Shown piece by piece: positions 1-8,803 of a stretch of DNA of 42,500 nt. This stretch comes from Sphingomonas baiyangensis (GTDB lineage Bacteria > Pseudomonadota > Alphaproteobacteria > Sphingomonadales > Sphingomonadaceae), in assembly GCF_005144715.1 (NCBI RefSeq), contig NZ_SWKR01000002.1:2314168-2356667 (forward strand), given 5' to 3'. Within the stretch, counting starts at the first letter, position 1. Each line of letters begins with the position of its first letter. Below the pieces are notes generated by a model. The model had not been told where the DNA came from. It was given only the letters and a program-made list of their open reading frames with translations, and did not search any database. Both the position numbers and the translations under genes were made by a program.

Positions 1-21
1 AGCGGGCCGGCACCGCTGGAA

Positions 22-36
22 CGCGCCGAAGGCGCG
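22..36 (-). other. short GC hairpin downstream of ribH
   Basis: A perfect 6-bp stem (CGCGCC/GGCGCG) with a 3-nt loop lies 15 bases beyond the ribH stop. On the minus strand it reads CGCGCC-TTC-GGCGCG. It has no T run, so it is at most a weak terminator or processing structure. The operon may continue beyond the window. Confidence 0.3.
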
Positions 37-50
37 GTCCAAAAGGCGCC

Positions 51-470
51 TCAGCCCCAGCGTTCGCGCAGCGCCAGCATCGCGAGCGCGGCTTTTGCCG
101 CTTCGCCGCCCTTGTCCTTGCGTGCGGGATCGGCGCGTTCGAGCGCCTGCGCCTCGTTCTCGACCGTCAGGATGCCATTGCCGATGGCGAGGCCGTCCAT
201 CGCCAGTGCCATCAGTCCGCGCGCGCTTTCGCCCGCGACGATCTCGAAATGATAGGTCTCGCCGCGGATCACCACGCCGAGCCCGACATAGGCGTCGAAG
301 CGATCGCTTTCGGACGCCAGCGCGACGGCGGCGGGGATTTCGAGCGCGCCGGGTACCGTCACCGTTTCGTGGCTGTGGCCCGCCGCCTCGATCGCGGCGC
401 GCGTGCCCGCGAGCAGCAGGTCATTGAGATGCGCGTAGAAGCGCGCCTCGACGATCAGCACATGCGCCAT
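51..470 (-). CDS. ribH: 6,7-dimethyl-8-ribityllumazine synthase
   Basis: Cytoplasmic enzyme that condenses 5-amino-6-ribitylaminouracil with 3,4-dihydroxy-2-butanone 4-phosphate to lumazine, the penultimate step of riboflavin synthesis. The 139-residue length is typical of the family. Visible motifs are GALEIP in the first third and the [18 protein letters not shown] block, whose His (in TYHFE) is the catalytic residue of the family. The start ATG (468-470) overlaps the TGA of ribBX by one base (TGATG), so translation is probably coupled. It is the last recognised gene of the ribD-ribE-ribBX-ribH operon. Confidence 0.95.
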   Translation of the reverse strand: MAHVLIVEARFYAHLNDLLLAGTRAAIEAAGHSHETVTVPGALEIPAAVALASESDRFDAYVGLGVVIRGETYHFEIVAGESARGLMALAMDGLAIGNGILTVENEAQALERADPARKDKGGEAAKAALAMLALRERWG

Positions 471-1615
471 CAGGCGTCTCCCTCGATGTCGATGGGCCGC
501 TCGCCGACGATCGACAGGCCATAGCCGCCCAGCCCCACCAGCGTGTGATGCGTGTTGGTGAGTAGCACCATCTCCTCGACGCCGAGCTCGGTCAGGATCA
601 TCGCGCCGACGCCATAGTCGCGCAGCTCCTCCATGTCGGCGGGATCGAGCGTGCCCGATGCCTCGCGCAGCGCGACCGAGAAATTGTCGGGCCGCTGGCG
701 ATTGATGACGACGACGACGCCGGCACCTTCGGCGTCGATGATCTCCATCGAGCGGCGCAGCAGCCGCCCGCGCCCGCCCGCCGCCGCGCCGAACACGTCG
801 GGCAGCAGCGACAGCGCGTGCATCCGCACCAGCGTGGGCTTGTCGGGATCGACCTTGCCCTTCACCAGCGCCACCTGCTCGCTGCCGGTGGCCTTGTTCC
901 AGAAGGTGATCGCGCGCCAGTCGCCGCCCCACTGGCTGGTGAAGCTCGCCTCGGCGCGGCGCTCGACCAGATGGTCGTGGCGGCGGCGATAGGCGATGAG
1001 ATCGCGGATCGTGCCGATCTTGAGGCGATGCGTCTCGGCGAAGCCGACGAGATCGTCAAGCCGCGCCATCGTGCCGTCGTCCTTCATGATCTCGCAGATC
1101 ACGCCCGAGGGGTTGAGCCCGGCAAGCCGCGCGACGTCGACCGCGGCCTCGGTATGGCCCGCGCGCACCAGCACGCCGCCTTCCTTGGCGACGAGCGGGA
1201 ACACATGGCCCGGCGTGGTGATGTGCTCGGGGCCTTTCGCGGCGTCGATGGCGACGGCGATGGTACGCGCACGATCGCCTGCCGAGATGCCCGTGGTGAC
1301 ACCCTCGCGCGCCTCGATCGAGACCGTGAAGGCAGTCTGGTGCCGCGTGCCGTTCGACTGCGACATCAAGGGTAGGCCGAGCTGCTCGACGCGCGCCTTG
1401 GTCATGGCGAGGCAGATGAGGCCGCGCCCGTGCGTCGCCATGAAGTTGATCGCCGCCGGCGTCGCCATCTGCGCGGGGATCACCAGATCGCCTTCGTTCT
1501 CGCGATCCTCGTCGTCGACGAGGATGAACATGCGGCCGTTGCGCGCCTCGTCGATGATCTCTTCGGGCGAGGCGAGGAAGGCGTGGCGCAAGCGCGCGAG
1601 TTCAGGCTTTTGCAC
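470..1615 (-). CDS. ribB: 3,4-dihydroxy-2-butanone-4-phosphate synthase with degenerate GTP cyclohydrolase II domain (RibBX type)
   Basis: The N-terminal half (about residues 1-205) is RibB, which makes dihydroxybutanone phosphate from ribulose 5-phosphate: acidic [10 protein letters not shown] loop, [15 protein letters not shown]. The C-terminal half resembles RibA, but the CLTGDVFGS-x-RCDCG zinc segment is replaced by [19 protein letters not shown], with no cysteine. GTP cyclohydrolase II activity is therefore unlikely and a separate ribA is expected elsewhere. Such fusions are known in Proteobacteria as RibBX. I chose the GTG at 1615 because GGAG lies 7 nt upstream; it lies 14 nt inside ribE. 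A TTG at 1591 is the alternative. Product 381 residues. Confidence 0.9.
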   Translation of the reverse strand: MQKPELARLRHAFLASPEEIIDEARNGRMFILVDDEDRENEGDLVIPAQMATPAAINFMATHGRGLICLAMTKARVEQLGLPLMSQSNGTRHQTAFTVSIEAREGVTTGISAGDRARTIAVAIDAAKGPEHITTPGHVFPLVAKEGGVLVRAGHTEAAVDVARLAGLNPSGVICEIMKDDGTMARLDDLVGFAETHRLKIGTIRDLIAYRRRHDHLVERRAEASFTSQWGGDWRAITFWNKATGSEQVALVKGKVDPDKPTLVRMHALSLLPDVFGAAAGGRGRLLRRSMEIIDAEGAGVVVVINRQRPDNFSVALREASGTLDPADMEELRDYGVGAMILTELGVEEMVLLTNTHHTLVGLGGYGLSIVGERPIDIEGDA

Positions 1616-2213
1616 GAAGCTGCTCCATGCGTTGCAGGTAGCGCGCCAGCACGTCGATCTCGAGATTGACGGCATCGCCGGCGGCGAGTGCACCCAGCGT
1701 CGTCACGGCCTGGGTATGCGGGATGAGGTTGATCGCGAAGCGCGTGGTGCCGTCGGGACGATCCTCGACGGTGTTGACCGTCAGCGACACGCCATCGATC
1801 GTGATCGACCCCTTGGGCGCGACGAAGGGCGCGATGCCGGCGTCGACCGCGAAGCCGATGCGCTTCGAATCGCCGTCGGGCGTTACGTCGGTCACGTGGC
1901 CGACGCCGTCGACATGGCCGGTGACGATGTGCCCGCCCAGCTCGTCGCCGAGCCGCAACGCGCGCTCGAGGTTGAGGCGGCGGCCCTCGGCCCACATGCC
2001 CTGCGCGGTGCGCGAGACGCTCTCGGCCGAGACGTCGAACGCGAGGCGGCCGGCGGTCTTGTCGACCACGGTGAGGCACACGCCCGAGCAGGCGACCGAC
2101 GCGCCGAGATCGATCCGCGCGGTGTCGTAGGCGGTGGCGACATGCACGCGCAGATCGCCGCGATCCTCGATCGCGTCGATCGTGCCGATGTCGGTGACGA
2201 TTCCGGTGAACAT
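1602..2213 (-). CDS. ribE: riboflavin synthase, alpha subunit
   Basis: Catalyses dismutation of two lumazine molecules to riboflavin plus the pyrimidine precursor. It starts with the family hallmark MFTGIVTDIG and has two tandem lumazine-binding beta-barrel domains. The first contains ACSGVCLTVV and the second GSITIDGVSLTVN, each roughly 90 residues. The length of 203 residues is normal. The ATG (2211-2213) abuts the ribD stop and the gene overlaps the start of ribBX, so it is a coupled part of the rib operon. Confidence 0.95.
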   Translation of the reverse strand: MFTGIVTDIGTIDAIEDRGDLRVHVATAYDTARIDLGASVACSGVCLTVVDKTAGRLAFDVSAESVSRTAQGMWAEGRRLNLERALRLGDELGGHIVTGHVDGVGHVTDVTPDGDSKRIGFAVDAGIAPFVAPKGSITIDGVSLTVNTVEDRPDGTTRFAINLIPHTQAVTTLGALAAGDAVNLEIDVLARYLQRMEQLRAKA

Positions 2214-3208
2214 CAGGCGCGCTCGTAGACCTCAAGCCGGTCGCTGCCAAGCATGCGGCTGTCATGCAGCCGCCAGCGGCCATGCGCGGCATCGAGCCGG
2301 TCGAGCCCGAGATCGCCGAGCGCCGGGCGCCCGCCGAGCAGGATCGGCGCGCGGTAGAGCAGCAGGCGGTCGACCAGACCGGCGCGCAGGAACGCCGCAG
2401 CCGTCTGCGCGCCGCCCTCGACGAGCAGATGGTCGACGCCGGCGAGCGCGCCGATCGCCTCGGGCCCGCGCACCGCTTCCCAGCCGGTAGGCGCCGCCGC
2501 GCGGGTGAGGAGCAGGCGGCGGGGCGCGCGGTGCTCGAGCCCGGCGAGCCGCACGTCGAGCCGCGGCGCATCGGCATCATGGGTCGCGCGGCCGACAAGG
2601 ATCGCTTCGTGCCGCGTCCGCTCGACATGGCCGTGCGCGCGCGCGCGGGCGCCGGTGATCCACCGGCTCTCGCCCGAGGCGAGCGCGATGCAGCCGTCGA
2701 GCGAGGTCGCGAGCTTGAGGGTGACGAACGGGCGGCCGTGGCGCTGCCGCGTGAGGAACCCGGCCATCGCGCGCCGCGCCGCATCCTCGCCCACGCCGCG
2801 CGTCACCGCGATGCCGGCATCGGCGAGCCGCGTAAATCCCTTGCCGTCGGTACGCGGATCGGGATCGCCGAGCGCGGCGACGACGCGCGCGACGCCGGCG
2901 GTAATCAGCGCATCGCTACAGGCGGGGCCGCGCGGCGATACGTGCGCGCAGGGTTCGAGGCTGGTGTAACAGGTCGCGCCCCTCGCGGCATCGCCGGCCT
3001 CGGCCAGCGCCATCGCCTCGGCATGCGGGCGACCGCCGGGCTGCGTCCACCCGCGCCCGACGACGTGCCCGTCGCGCACGAGGATGCAGCCGACATTGGG
3101 ATTAGGCGCACCACGCCCGCGCCCGCGCTCCGAAAGCGCGATCGCCGCCGCCATCCAGCGTGCGTCGTTCGAAACGGTGCCGGCCCGCTCCCCCTCCCGG
3201 CCACCCAT
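2213..3208 (-). CDS. ribD: bifunctional diaminohydroxyphosphoribosylaminopyrimidine deaminase / 5-amino-6-(5-phosphoribosylamino)uracil reductase
   Basis: N-terminal deaminase domain with the zinc ligands in HAEAMAL and TSLEPCAHVSPRGPAC; C-terminal reductase domain from about residue 155 (FVTLKLATSLDG, SRWITG, LLVEGGAQ). It performs the second and third steps of the riboflavin pathway. The ATG at 3208 has AGGA 8 nt upstream, but that SD lies in the loop, and the ATG in the stem, of a perfect 20-bp hairpin. The internal ATG at 3154 (MAAAIALSERG) is the other possible start and fits the usual family N-terminus about as well. Length is 331 residues from 3208. Confidence 0.92.
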   Translation of the reverse strand: MGGREGERAGTVSNDARWMAAAIALSERGRGRGAPNPNVGCILVRDGHVVGRGWTQPGGRPHAEAMALAEAGDAARGATCYTSLEPCAHVSPRGPACSDALITAGVARVVAALGDPDPRTDGKGFTRLADAGIAVTRGVGEDAARRAMAGFLTRQRHGRPFVTLKLATSLDGCIALASGESRWITGARARAHGHVERTRHEAILVGRATHDADAPRLDVRLAGLEHRAPRRLLLTRAAAPTGWEAVRGPEAIGALAGVDHLLVEGGAQTAAAFLRAGLVDRLLLYRAPILLGGRPALGDLGLDRLDAAHGRWRLHDSRMLGSDRLEVYERA

Positions 3209-3240
3209 CAACGATATCCTATGGGTGGCCGGGAGGGGGA
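3189..3240. repeat. perfect 20-bp inverted repeat with 12-nt loop at the ribD start
   Basis: Bases 3189-3208 are the exact reverse complement of 3221-3240; the loop is 3209-3220. On the minus strand the loop carries AGGATATCGTTG, which supplies the Shine-Dalgarno of ribD, and the far arm begins with its ATG. There is no T run on either side, so it does not look like a classical terminator. It may be a palindromic repeat or a translational control element. Confidence 0.85.
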
Positions 3241-3259
3241 GTGACGTGCGCTTGCGCGG

Positions 3260-3305
3260 TCAGCCATGCCCCCGGCATGGCTGAGAACCGCCCGGCGGGC
3301 GGTTC
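3260..3305. repeat. two adjacent perfect hairpins upstream of ribD
   Basis: First hairpin: 11-bp stem 3260-3270/3274-3284 with loop CCC. Second hairpin: 9-bp stem 3285-3293/3297-3305 with loop GGC. They follow directly on each other and fill most of the spacer between the small membrane protein gene and ribD. Neither has a T run. They could block readthrough from tonB into the rib genes. No FMN riboswitch is recognisable here. Confidence 0.7.
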
Positions 3306-3350
3306 GGCCACGCACGCGCTCGTCACTGGCCGGTACCGTCAAGAAAACGC

Positions 3351-3698
3351 TCAAAGCCCCCAGCGCGTCATGCTGTCGTCGAGGCGCTTGAAGGCTGCCT
3401 GCCGCTCGGCCTCGCGCGCCTTGCGTGCGGCGATGCGCTTGTCGCGCTCGACCTTGTCGACCGCCTGCTTGGCGACGATCTGCGCATCGGTGCGATCGAG
3501 CGACCAGCTGTCGAAATACTGGATCTCGCGCTTGTAGACGCGCTCGACGCGCGAATCGACATAGAAGCCCGCGAGCAGCGCGGTGGTGATGCCGAGCGAG
3601 ATGAAGAAGAAGATGAGTTCGTGGCGCTGGCGCTGCGACAGGAAGAAGCGCAGGTCGCGGATCGCGCGGAAGGGCGAGAAGCGGCTGAAATACGACAC
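3351..3698 (-). CDS. small conserved membrane protein, single TM, function unknown
   Basis: Product of 115 residues. About residues 1-25 are cytoplasmic-like and positive (VSYFSRFSPFRAIRDLR), then ELIFFFISLGITTALLAGFYV forms one TM segment, followed by a charged, probably coiled tail (DKVERDKRIAARKAREAERQAAFKRL). I recall this N-terminus, MSYFSRFSPFRAIRDLR, as typical of sphingomonad hypothetical proteins, so I chose the GTG at 3698. A longer frame back to an ATG at 3770, which overlaps the tonB stop (ATGA), is open but Arg/Pro-rich and less convincing. It lies directly downstream of tonB and is probably co-transcribed with it. Function unknown. Confidence 0.7.
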   Translation of the reverse strand: MSYFSRFSPFRAIRDLRFFLSQRQRHELIFFFISLGITTALLAGFYVDSRVERVYKREIQYFDSWSLDRTDAQIVAKQAVDKVERDKRIAARKAREAERQAAFKRLDDSMTRWGL

Positions 3699-3766
3699 GC
3701 CGTCAACATAGGGGCGCACTGCGCGACGCGCCACCCCGGCCCGTCGGGGCGGCGCGCGCGTTGGCG

Positions 3767-4435
3767 TCATTCGAGTTCGAAGCGCACCGTCATCACTTTC
3801 CAGCTCTCGATCGCCACGCCGTCGCTGGTGGCGGGGCGGAAGCGCCATGCCGACAGCGCCTGCCGGCGCGTCGCCTCGAACAGTCCATCGGACGCCGCGG
3901 CGATGCGCTCGACCGCTTTGACGCGCCCGTCAGCGCCGACGCGCACGCGCACCGTCACCCGGCCGCTGATCTCGGCGCGGCGTTCGGCGGCGGGATAATC
4001 GGGCTGGAAGCGGCCGGCGAAGCGCGGATCGATCTCCGCACCCGTCATCACCGGCGCGACGGGCGAGGGCTCGGCCGCCGGCATGGTGGCGTTGCCGATG
4101 TTGCCGGTATCGAAGGGAATCGGCGCGGGCGGCAGCGGCGCGAGAATGAGGTCGGTACGGTCGGGTGCAGGCAGATCGACGCGCGGATCGGGCCGGTAGG
4201 GCAAGGGCGCCGGCATCGGCTCGACGCGCTCGGTGCGCTCGCGCGGCATCGGTTCGGGCGGGGGCGGCTCGTCGACGGGGATGTTGATCGCCTCGAGCAC
4301 CGTAGGAGCGACGCCGCTCACGATGGTGGGGCCGGCGAACACCAGTGCGGCGACCACGCCGCCATTGATCGCGAACGCTGCGACGATACCGATCGAGCGC
4401 CCGCCCGCATTGGCTTGATACCGATTGGCATACAT
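3767..4435 (-). CDS. tonB: energy transducer TonB
   Basis: Inner-membrane protein of 222 residues that passes proton-motive force to outer-membrane TonB-dependent receptors. Residues about 14-38 (SIGIVAAFAINGGVVAALVFAG) form the N-terminal TM anchor. A proline-rich periplasmic linker follows (DEPPPPEPMPRE, APLPPAPIP), then a TonB C-terminal domain from about residue 125 (RFQPDYPAAERRAEISGRV, ALSAWRFRPA). The start is the ATG at 4435, with AGGAG 7 nt upstream; an upstream in-frame ATG at 4456 lies before that SD. No exbB/exbD adjoin. It may serve the receptor gene at 15155-17980 among others. Confidence 0.88.
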   Translation of the reverse strand: MYANRYQANAGGRSIGIVAAFAINGGVVAALVFAGPTIVSGVAPTVLEAINIPVDEPPPPEPMPRERTERVEPMPAPLPYRPDPRVDLPAPDRTDLILAPLPPAPIPFDTGNIGNATMPAAEPSPVAPVMTGAEIDPRFAGRFQPDYPAAERRAEISGRVTVRVRVGADGRVKAVERIAAASDGLFEATRRQALSAWRFRPATSDGVAIESWKVMTVRFELE

Positions 4436-4469
4436 GGACCATCTCCTGCCCGGCACGACGCCGGACAGG

Positions 4470-4483
4470 AATGTTACAACATT
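4470..4483. promoter_or_regulatory. palindrome upstream of tonB, possible metal-regulator operator
   Basis: AATGTT-AC-AACATT is a perfect inverted repeat with a 2-nt centre, 34 bases upstream of the tonB start. On the coding strand the context is GTAATGTTGTAACATTCC. Its shape recalls Zur/Fur-family boxes (TGTTAT-ATAACA type), but the match is loose and the regulator is not identified. Confidence 0.4.
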
Positions 4484-4521
4484 ACTTCATTCGCGCCTAA
4501 ACATTTCGTTTTGCAATGCAA

Positions 4522-5856
4522 TCACCCTGCCCCGCGCAATCGCGTGACCGCAGCATCGCGGCCGATGAGCGGCAGCAGCGCGGCCATGTCGGGGCCGTGA
4601 TCCTGCCCGGTGAGCGCGAGGCGCAGCGGCAGGAACAGCGCCCGACCCTTGCGCCCCGTCTCGGCCTTGAGCGCGCCGGTGAGCGCGTGCCAGGGATCGC
4701 CCGCCCAGTCGATCGTCTCGGCGGCGCGCGCCGCGGCGTGCAGGAAGGCGCGGTCGTCGTCGCTCGTCGCCGGCGGCTCGACCGGTCCGGCAATCACTTG
4801 CCACCACGCCGCCGCATCGCCCACCGTGGAGAGGTTGGGGCGCACCGCATCCCACGCCGCCGCCGTCATGCCGTGCGGCAGCCGGGGCGCCACTGCCTCG
4901 AACGGCAGCTGGTGCACGATCCGCGCATTGAGCGCGGCCAACTCGCCCTCGTCGAAGCGCGCGGGCGCGCGGCCGAAGCGCGCGAAGTCGAACGCCGCCG
5001 CCAGCGCCATCGGATCGACCACCGGCTCGACGGGATCGCTGGTGCCGATGCGCGCGAGCAGCGCGACCAGCGCCTGCGGCTCGATCCCCGCCTCGCGGAA
5101 ATGCGCGACGCCGAGCGAACCGAGCCGCTTCGAGAGCTTGCCCTCGGCACCCGTCAGCAGCGCGGCATGGGCGAAGGCGGGGGGGGCGGCGCCCAGCGCC
5201 TCGAACATCTGCACCTGCGCGGCGGTATTCGACACATGATCCTCGCCGCGCACCACATCGGTGATGCCCATGTCGATATCGTCGATCACGCTCGGCAGCA
5301 GGTAGAGCCACGAACCGTCGGCGCGGCGGACCACGGGGTCGCTCATCGTCGCGGGGTCGAAGCGCTGCGGCCCGCGGATGCGATCGTCCCAGACGATCGG
5401 CGCGTCGTGATCGAGGCGGAAGCGCCAGTGCGGTGCGCGGCCTTCGGCAGCGAGGCGCGCATGATCGGCATCGGTCAGCGCCAGCGCGGCGCGATCGTAG
5501 ATCGGCGGCAGGCCGCGCCCGAGCAGGACCTTGCGGCGCAGGTCGAGCTCCTCGGGCGTCTCGTAGCAGCGATAGACGCGGCCCGCCGCCGCCAGTGCCG
5601 CAAAGCGCTCTGCATAGGCATCGAGCCGCGCCGATTGGCGCTCCTCGCCATCGGGCGCAAGGCCGAGCCATGCCAGATCGTCGCGGATCGCCGCCACGAA
5701 CGCCTCGTCGCTGCGCGCGGCATCGGTATCGTCGATGCGCAGCAGGAACCGCCCGCCGGCCTTGCGCGCCCACATCCAGTTGAGGATCGCGGTGCGCAGG
5801 TTGCCGACATGCAGATGGCCGGTGGGACTTGGGGCGAAACGGGTGACGACGTGCAT
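4522..5856 (-). CDS. gltX: glutamyl-tRNA synthetase (short, GltX2-like)
   Basis: Class I aminoacyl-tRNA synthetase of 444 residues that charges tRNA with glutamate. The HIGH-type motif is [10 protein letters not shown] at residues 9-18 and the KMSKS-type motif is KLSKR at 240-244. GEDHVSNT and FLLRIDDTD are also family blocks. Alphaproteobacteria often carry two GluRS paralogues. At 444 residues and with the [10 protein letters not shown] form this resembles the shorter paralogue, so tRNA specificity (Glu versus Gln) cannot be read from the sequence. It stands alone, divergent from prs. Confidence 0.92.
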   Translation of the reverse strand: MHVVTRFAPSPTGHLHVGNLRTAILNWMWARKAGGRFLLRIDDTDAARSDEAFVAAIRDDLAWLGLAPDGEERQSARLDAYAERFAALAAAGRVYRCYETPEELDLRRKVLLGRGLPPIYDRAALALTDADHARLAAEGRAPHWRFRLDHDAPIVWDDRIRGPQRFDPATMSDPVVRRADGSWLYLLPSVIDDIDMGITDVVRGEDHVSNTAAQVQMFEALGAAPPAFAHAALLTGAEGKLSKRLGSLGVAHFREAGIEPQALVALLARIGTSDPVEPVVDPMALAAAFDFARFGRAPARFDEGELAALNARIVHQLPFEAVAPRLPHGMTAAAWDAVRPNLSTVGDAAAWWQVIAGPVEPPATSDDDRAFLHAAARAAETIDWAGDPWHALTGALKAETGRKGRALFLPLRLALTGQDHGPDMAALLPLIGRDAAVTRLRGAG

Positions 5857-5957
5857 CGCCGCGCTCTACTCCGCGCGCGGCACCGGCTGCAATGCGCTCT
5901 TGGCGGCTCGGCCAACGCACCCTAAGGCGGCGCAATCACCATGTGGGAGACGGGCGC

Positions 5958-6893
5958 GTGAAACTTCTGGCGGGCAATTCGAACCTACCGCTGTCGCGCG
6001 CGATCGCCCGCTATCTCGAGCTGCCGCTCACCGAGGCGAGCGTGCGCCGCTTCGCCGACGAGGAGATCTTCGTCGAGATCCTCGAGAATGTGCGCGGCGA
6101 GGACGTGTTCGTCGTCCAGTCGACCTCGTTCCCCGCCAACGACAATCTGATGGAACTGCTCATCATGATCGATGCGCTGAAGCGCGCATCGGCCAAGCGG
6201 ATCACCGCGGTCGTTCCCTATTTCGGCTATGCGCGGCAGGACCGCAAACCGGGGCCGCGCACGCCGATTTCGGCCAAGCTGGTGGCGAACCTCATTACCA
6301 CCGCGGGTGCCGACCGCGTGCTCTCGGTCGATCTGCATGCCGGGCAGATCCAGGGCTTCTTCGATATCCCCACCGACAATCTCTATGCCGCGCCCGTCAT
6401 GTCGGCCGATATCCAGACGCGCTTCGGCGACCGCAACCTGATGGTCGTCTCGCCCGACGTGGGCGGCGTGGTGCGCGCACGCGCGCTCGCCAAGCGGCTC
6501 GACAACGCCGCACTCGCGATCGTCGACAAGCGCCGCGAGCGGCCGGGCGAATCCGAAGTGATGAACATCATCGGCGATGTCGAGGGGCGGTTCTGCATCC
6601 TGATCGACGATATCGTCGATTCGGCGGGCACCTTGTGCAACGCCGCCGCCGCGCTGAAGGCGGCGGGCGCCGAGGGCGTGGTCGCCTATTGCACGCATGG
6701 CGTGCTGTCGGGCGGCGCGGTCGCGCGCGTCGAGAAGTCGGTGCTCGAGGAACTCGTCATCACCGATTCGATCGGCAATCACGACGTCATCAAGGACGCC
6801 TCGCATATCCGCCACCTGACGATCGCGCCGCTGCTTGCCGAGGCGATCAAGCGCATCGCCGAGGAAGCATCGGTCTCGAGCCTGTTCGACTGA
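5958..6893 (+). CDS. prs: ribose-phosphate pyrophosphokinase (PRPP synthetase)
   Basis: Makes PRPP from ribose 5-phosphate and ATP for nucleotide, His and Trp synthesis. The signature [18 protein letters not shown], the flexible-loop segment [11 protein letters not shown] and the PRPP-binding loop [10 protein letters not shown] are all present. I chose the GTG at 5958 (VKLLAGNSN, the conserved N-terminus), with GGGAG about 8 nt upstream. This gives 311 residues, against about 315 in E. coli. It is monocistronic; a small hairpin follows 22 bases after the stop. Confidence 0.95.
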   Translation: MKLLAGNSNLPLSRAIARYLELPLTEASVRRFADEEIFVEILENVRGEDVFVVQSTSFPANDNLMELLIMIDALKRASAKRITAVVPYFGYARQDRKPGPRTPISAKLVANLITTAGADRVLSVDLHAGQIQGFFDIPTDNLYAAPVMSADIQTRFGDRNLMVVSPDVGGVVRARALAKRLDNAALAIVDKRRERPGESEVMNIIGDVEGRFCILIDDIVDSAGTLCNAAAALKAAGAEGVVAYCTHGVLSGGAVARVEKSVLEELVITDSIGNHDVIKDASHIRHLTIAPLLAEAIKRIAEEASVSSLFD

Positions 6894-6915
6894 GCCGGGC
6901 GGACGTTAAAGGCAT

Positions 6916-6932
6916 TTTCAGCTCCGCTGAAA
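6916..6932. terminator. hairpin TTTCAGC-TCC-GCTGAAA between convergent genes
   Basis: A perfect 7-bp stem with a 3-nt loop lies between the convergent prs and SDR stops. Its core TTCAGC-NNN-GCTGAA recurs at 21888-21902, with a weaker copy at 22039-22053, in both cases also near gene ends. There is a modest A/T flank and no long T run. It is probably a bidirectional terminator or small repeat. Confidence 0.45.
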
Positions 6933-6938
6933 CAGAAC

Positions 6939-7664
6939 CTAGAGCCGCCCCATCCTGCCGCCATCGGCGACGATCGCCTCGCCGGTGATGAAGCGCGCGG
7001 CGTCGGAGGCGAGGAACAGCGCGAGTGCGGCGATGTCCTCGGGCGTGCCGATATCGGCGGGATCGACGATTTCGGCGCCCGATTTGATGTTGGGGCTCTC
7101 GCGCAGCATCAGCGTGTCGATGGCGCCGGGCAGGATGGCGTTGCAGCGGATGCCGCGGTCGCGCCCCTCGATCGCGGTGGTGCGCGTGAGGCTCACGAGC
7201 GCGGCCTTCGATGCCGCATAGGAGCCGACGATCGGCGAAGTACGCTGCGCATGCACCGAAGCGACGTTCACGATGGCGCCGCCGCTCGCCATGTAGCGCA
7301 TCGCCGCGCCCGTCAGCAGTGCGGGTGCAACCAGATTGACCGCAAGCAGCGCCTGCCAGTCGGCAGCATCGTGCGCGGTGAGCGGCTTGAAGATCATCAT
7401 GCCAGCGACGTTGACGAGCAGGTCGATGCGGCCGCATCGCGCGACGACGGTATCGACCAGCGATGCCACGCGCGCGGGATCGCCAAGGTCGCAGGCGAGC
7501 GCGATGGCACCGTTACCGAGTTCGTGCGCCAGCGCATCGGGGGCGGCGCGATCGGCGAGTGCCACCGCATGGCCTTCGGCCACCAGCGCGCGCGCCACCG
7601 CGCTGCCGATGCCCCCGGCCGCGCCCGTCACCAGCGCGACGCGCCGTGCAGCCTCGCCTACCAT
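6939..7664 (-). CDS. SDR-family oxidoreductase, probable D-galactose 1-dehydrogenase
   Basis: Short-chain dehydrogenase of 241 residues. The NAD(P)-binding motif TGAAGGIG is at residues 13-20, NVAG at 85-88, and the catalytic triad is S136, Y149, K153 (YAASK). The C-terminal ITGEAIVADGG is typical of classical SDRs. It is the last gene of the operon araFGH-like/dgoD/SDR and overlaps dgoD by 7 nt. The pathway needs an enzyme that oxidises galactose to galactonolactone, and this is the only dehydrogenase in the locus. That substrate is inferred from context, since SDR sequences do not reveal it directly. Confidence 0.8.
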   Translation of the reverse strand: MVGEAARRVALVTGAAGGIGSAVARALVAEGHAVALADRAAPDALAHELGNGAIALACDLGDPARVASLVDTVVARCGRIDLLVNVAGMMIFKPLTAHDAADWQALLAVNLVAPALLTGAAMRYMASGGAIVNVASVHAQRTSPIVGSYAASKAALVSLTRTTAIEGRDRGIRCNAILPGAIDTLMLRESPNIKSGAEIVDPADIGTPEDIAALALFLASDAARFITGEAIVADGGRMGRL

Positions 7665-8803
7665 TCGCGCAGCCCCCCATCGCGTCCGCGCCATACCGGG
7701 TTGCGCCAGCGATGGCCCTGCTTCGCCGCTTCGCGCACCTTTGCCTCGTCGATCTCGACGCCGAGCCCCGGCCCTTCGAGCACCGGCACCATGCCGCCTT
7801 CGACATGCAGCACGCCGGGGTTGGTCATATAGGTCAAGAGATCGGCATCGGCGTGATTGTAATGGATGCCGATCGACATTTCCTGGATGATGAAATTGGG
7901 GCTGGCGGCGGCGACCTGAAAGCAGGCGGCGAGCGCCAGCGGACCGAGCGGGCAATGCGGTGCCAGCGCCACGTCATAGGCCTCGGCCATCGCGGCGATG
8001 CGCCGGCATTCGGAGATGCCGCCGGCGTGGCTCAAGTCGGGCTGGGCGATGTCGATCGCCGCAGCCTCGAAGAACGGCTTGAAGTCCCAGCGGCTGTAGA
8101 GCCGCTCGCCGAGCGCCAGTGGGGCGCAGGCCTGCGCGGCGAGCTGGGCGATCGCCTCGGGATGCTCGCTCAGCACCGCTTCCTCGATGAACAGCGGGCC
8201 ATGGGGTTCGAGCGCGCGGATGACCTGGCGCGCCATCGGCTTGTGCACGCGCCCGTGCAGGTCGACGCCGACGTCCATCCCCGTCTCGCGCACGAGCCGC
8301 AGCCGTTCCACCGCCTCGGCGATCGACGCCGGGCCGGACAGCCACTCCATGTCCTCGGTGCCGTTCATCTTGACGGCGTCGAAGCCCTGCTCGCGCCGTT
8401 CGCGCGCGGCGTCGGCGACGTCGGCGGGGCGGTCGCCGCCGATCCATGCATAGACGCGGATGCGGTCGCGTACACGCCCGCCCAGCAGGTCGGACACGGG
8501 CACGCCGAGCAGCCGGCCCTTCAGGTCCCACAGCGCCTGATCGATGCCCGACAGCGCCGACATCAGCACCGGCCCGCCGCGGTAGAAGCCCAGCCGGTAG
8601 AGCATCTGCCACATATCCTCGATGCGCGAGGCGTCGGCGCCCACCAGCCGGTCTGCCGCGGCATCGAGCGCGCCCACCACCGCCTCGGCATGGCCTTCGA
8701 GGCTGGCTTCGCCCCAGCCCACCGCGCCCTTGTCGGTCTCGATGCGCACGAACACCCAGCGCGGGGGGACGAGAAAGCTCTCGATCGCGGCGATCCTATG
8801 CAT
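7658..8803 (-). CDS. dgoD: D-galactonate dehydratase
   Basis: Enolase-superfamily enzyme of 381 residues that converts D-galactonate to 2-keto-3-deoxygalactonate (KDGal). The metal ligands D181, E207 and E233 and the catalytic H183 and H283 sit exactly two positions before the E. coli DgoD counterparts D183, E209, E235, H185 and H285. The C-terminal block GPGLGVEIDEAKVREAA and WRNPVWR also match DgoD closely. The ATG at 8803 lies 8 nt inside the upstream permease gene. It sits in the operon between the sugar permease and the SDR. Confidence 0.93.
   Translation of the reverse strand: MHRIAAIESFLVPPRWVFVRIETDKGAVGWGEASLEGHAEAVVGALDAAADRLVGADASRIEDMWQMLYRLGFYRGGPVLMSALSGIDQALWDLKGRLLGVPVSDLLGGRVRDRIRVYAWIGGDRPADVADAARERREQGFDAVKMNGTEDMEWLSGPASIAEAVERLRLVRETGMDVGVDLHGRVHKPMARQVIRALEPHGPLFIEEAVLSEHPEAIAQLAAQACAPLALGERLYSRWDFKPFFEAAAIDIAQPDLSHAGGISECRRIAAMAEAYDVALAPHCPLGPLALAACFQVAAASPNFIIQEMSIGIHYNHADADLLTYMTNPGVLHVEGGMVPVLEGPGLGVEIDEAKVREAAKQGHRWRNPVWRGRDGGLREW

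Noticed and set aside
3209..3350. FMN riboswitch upstream of ribD
   Set aside because: The conserved blocks of the RFN element are not present on the coding strand; only simple hairpins are seen.
3351..3848. 165-residue version of the small membrane protein
   Set aside because: The N-terminal extension lies inside tonB in another frame and is Arg/Pro-rich; the GTG at 3698 fits the conserved start.
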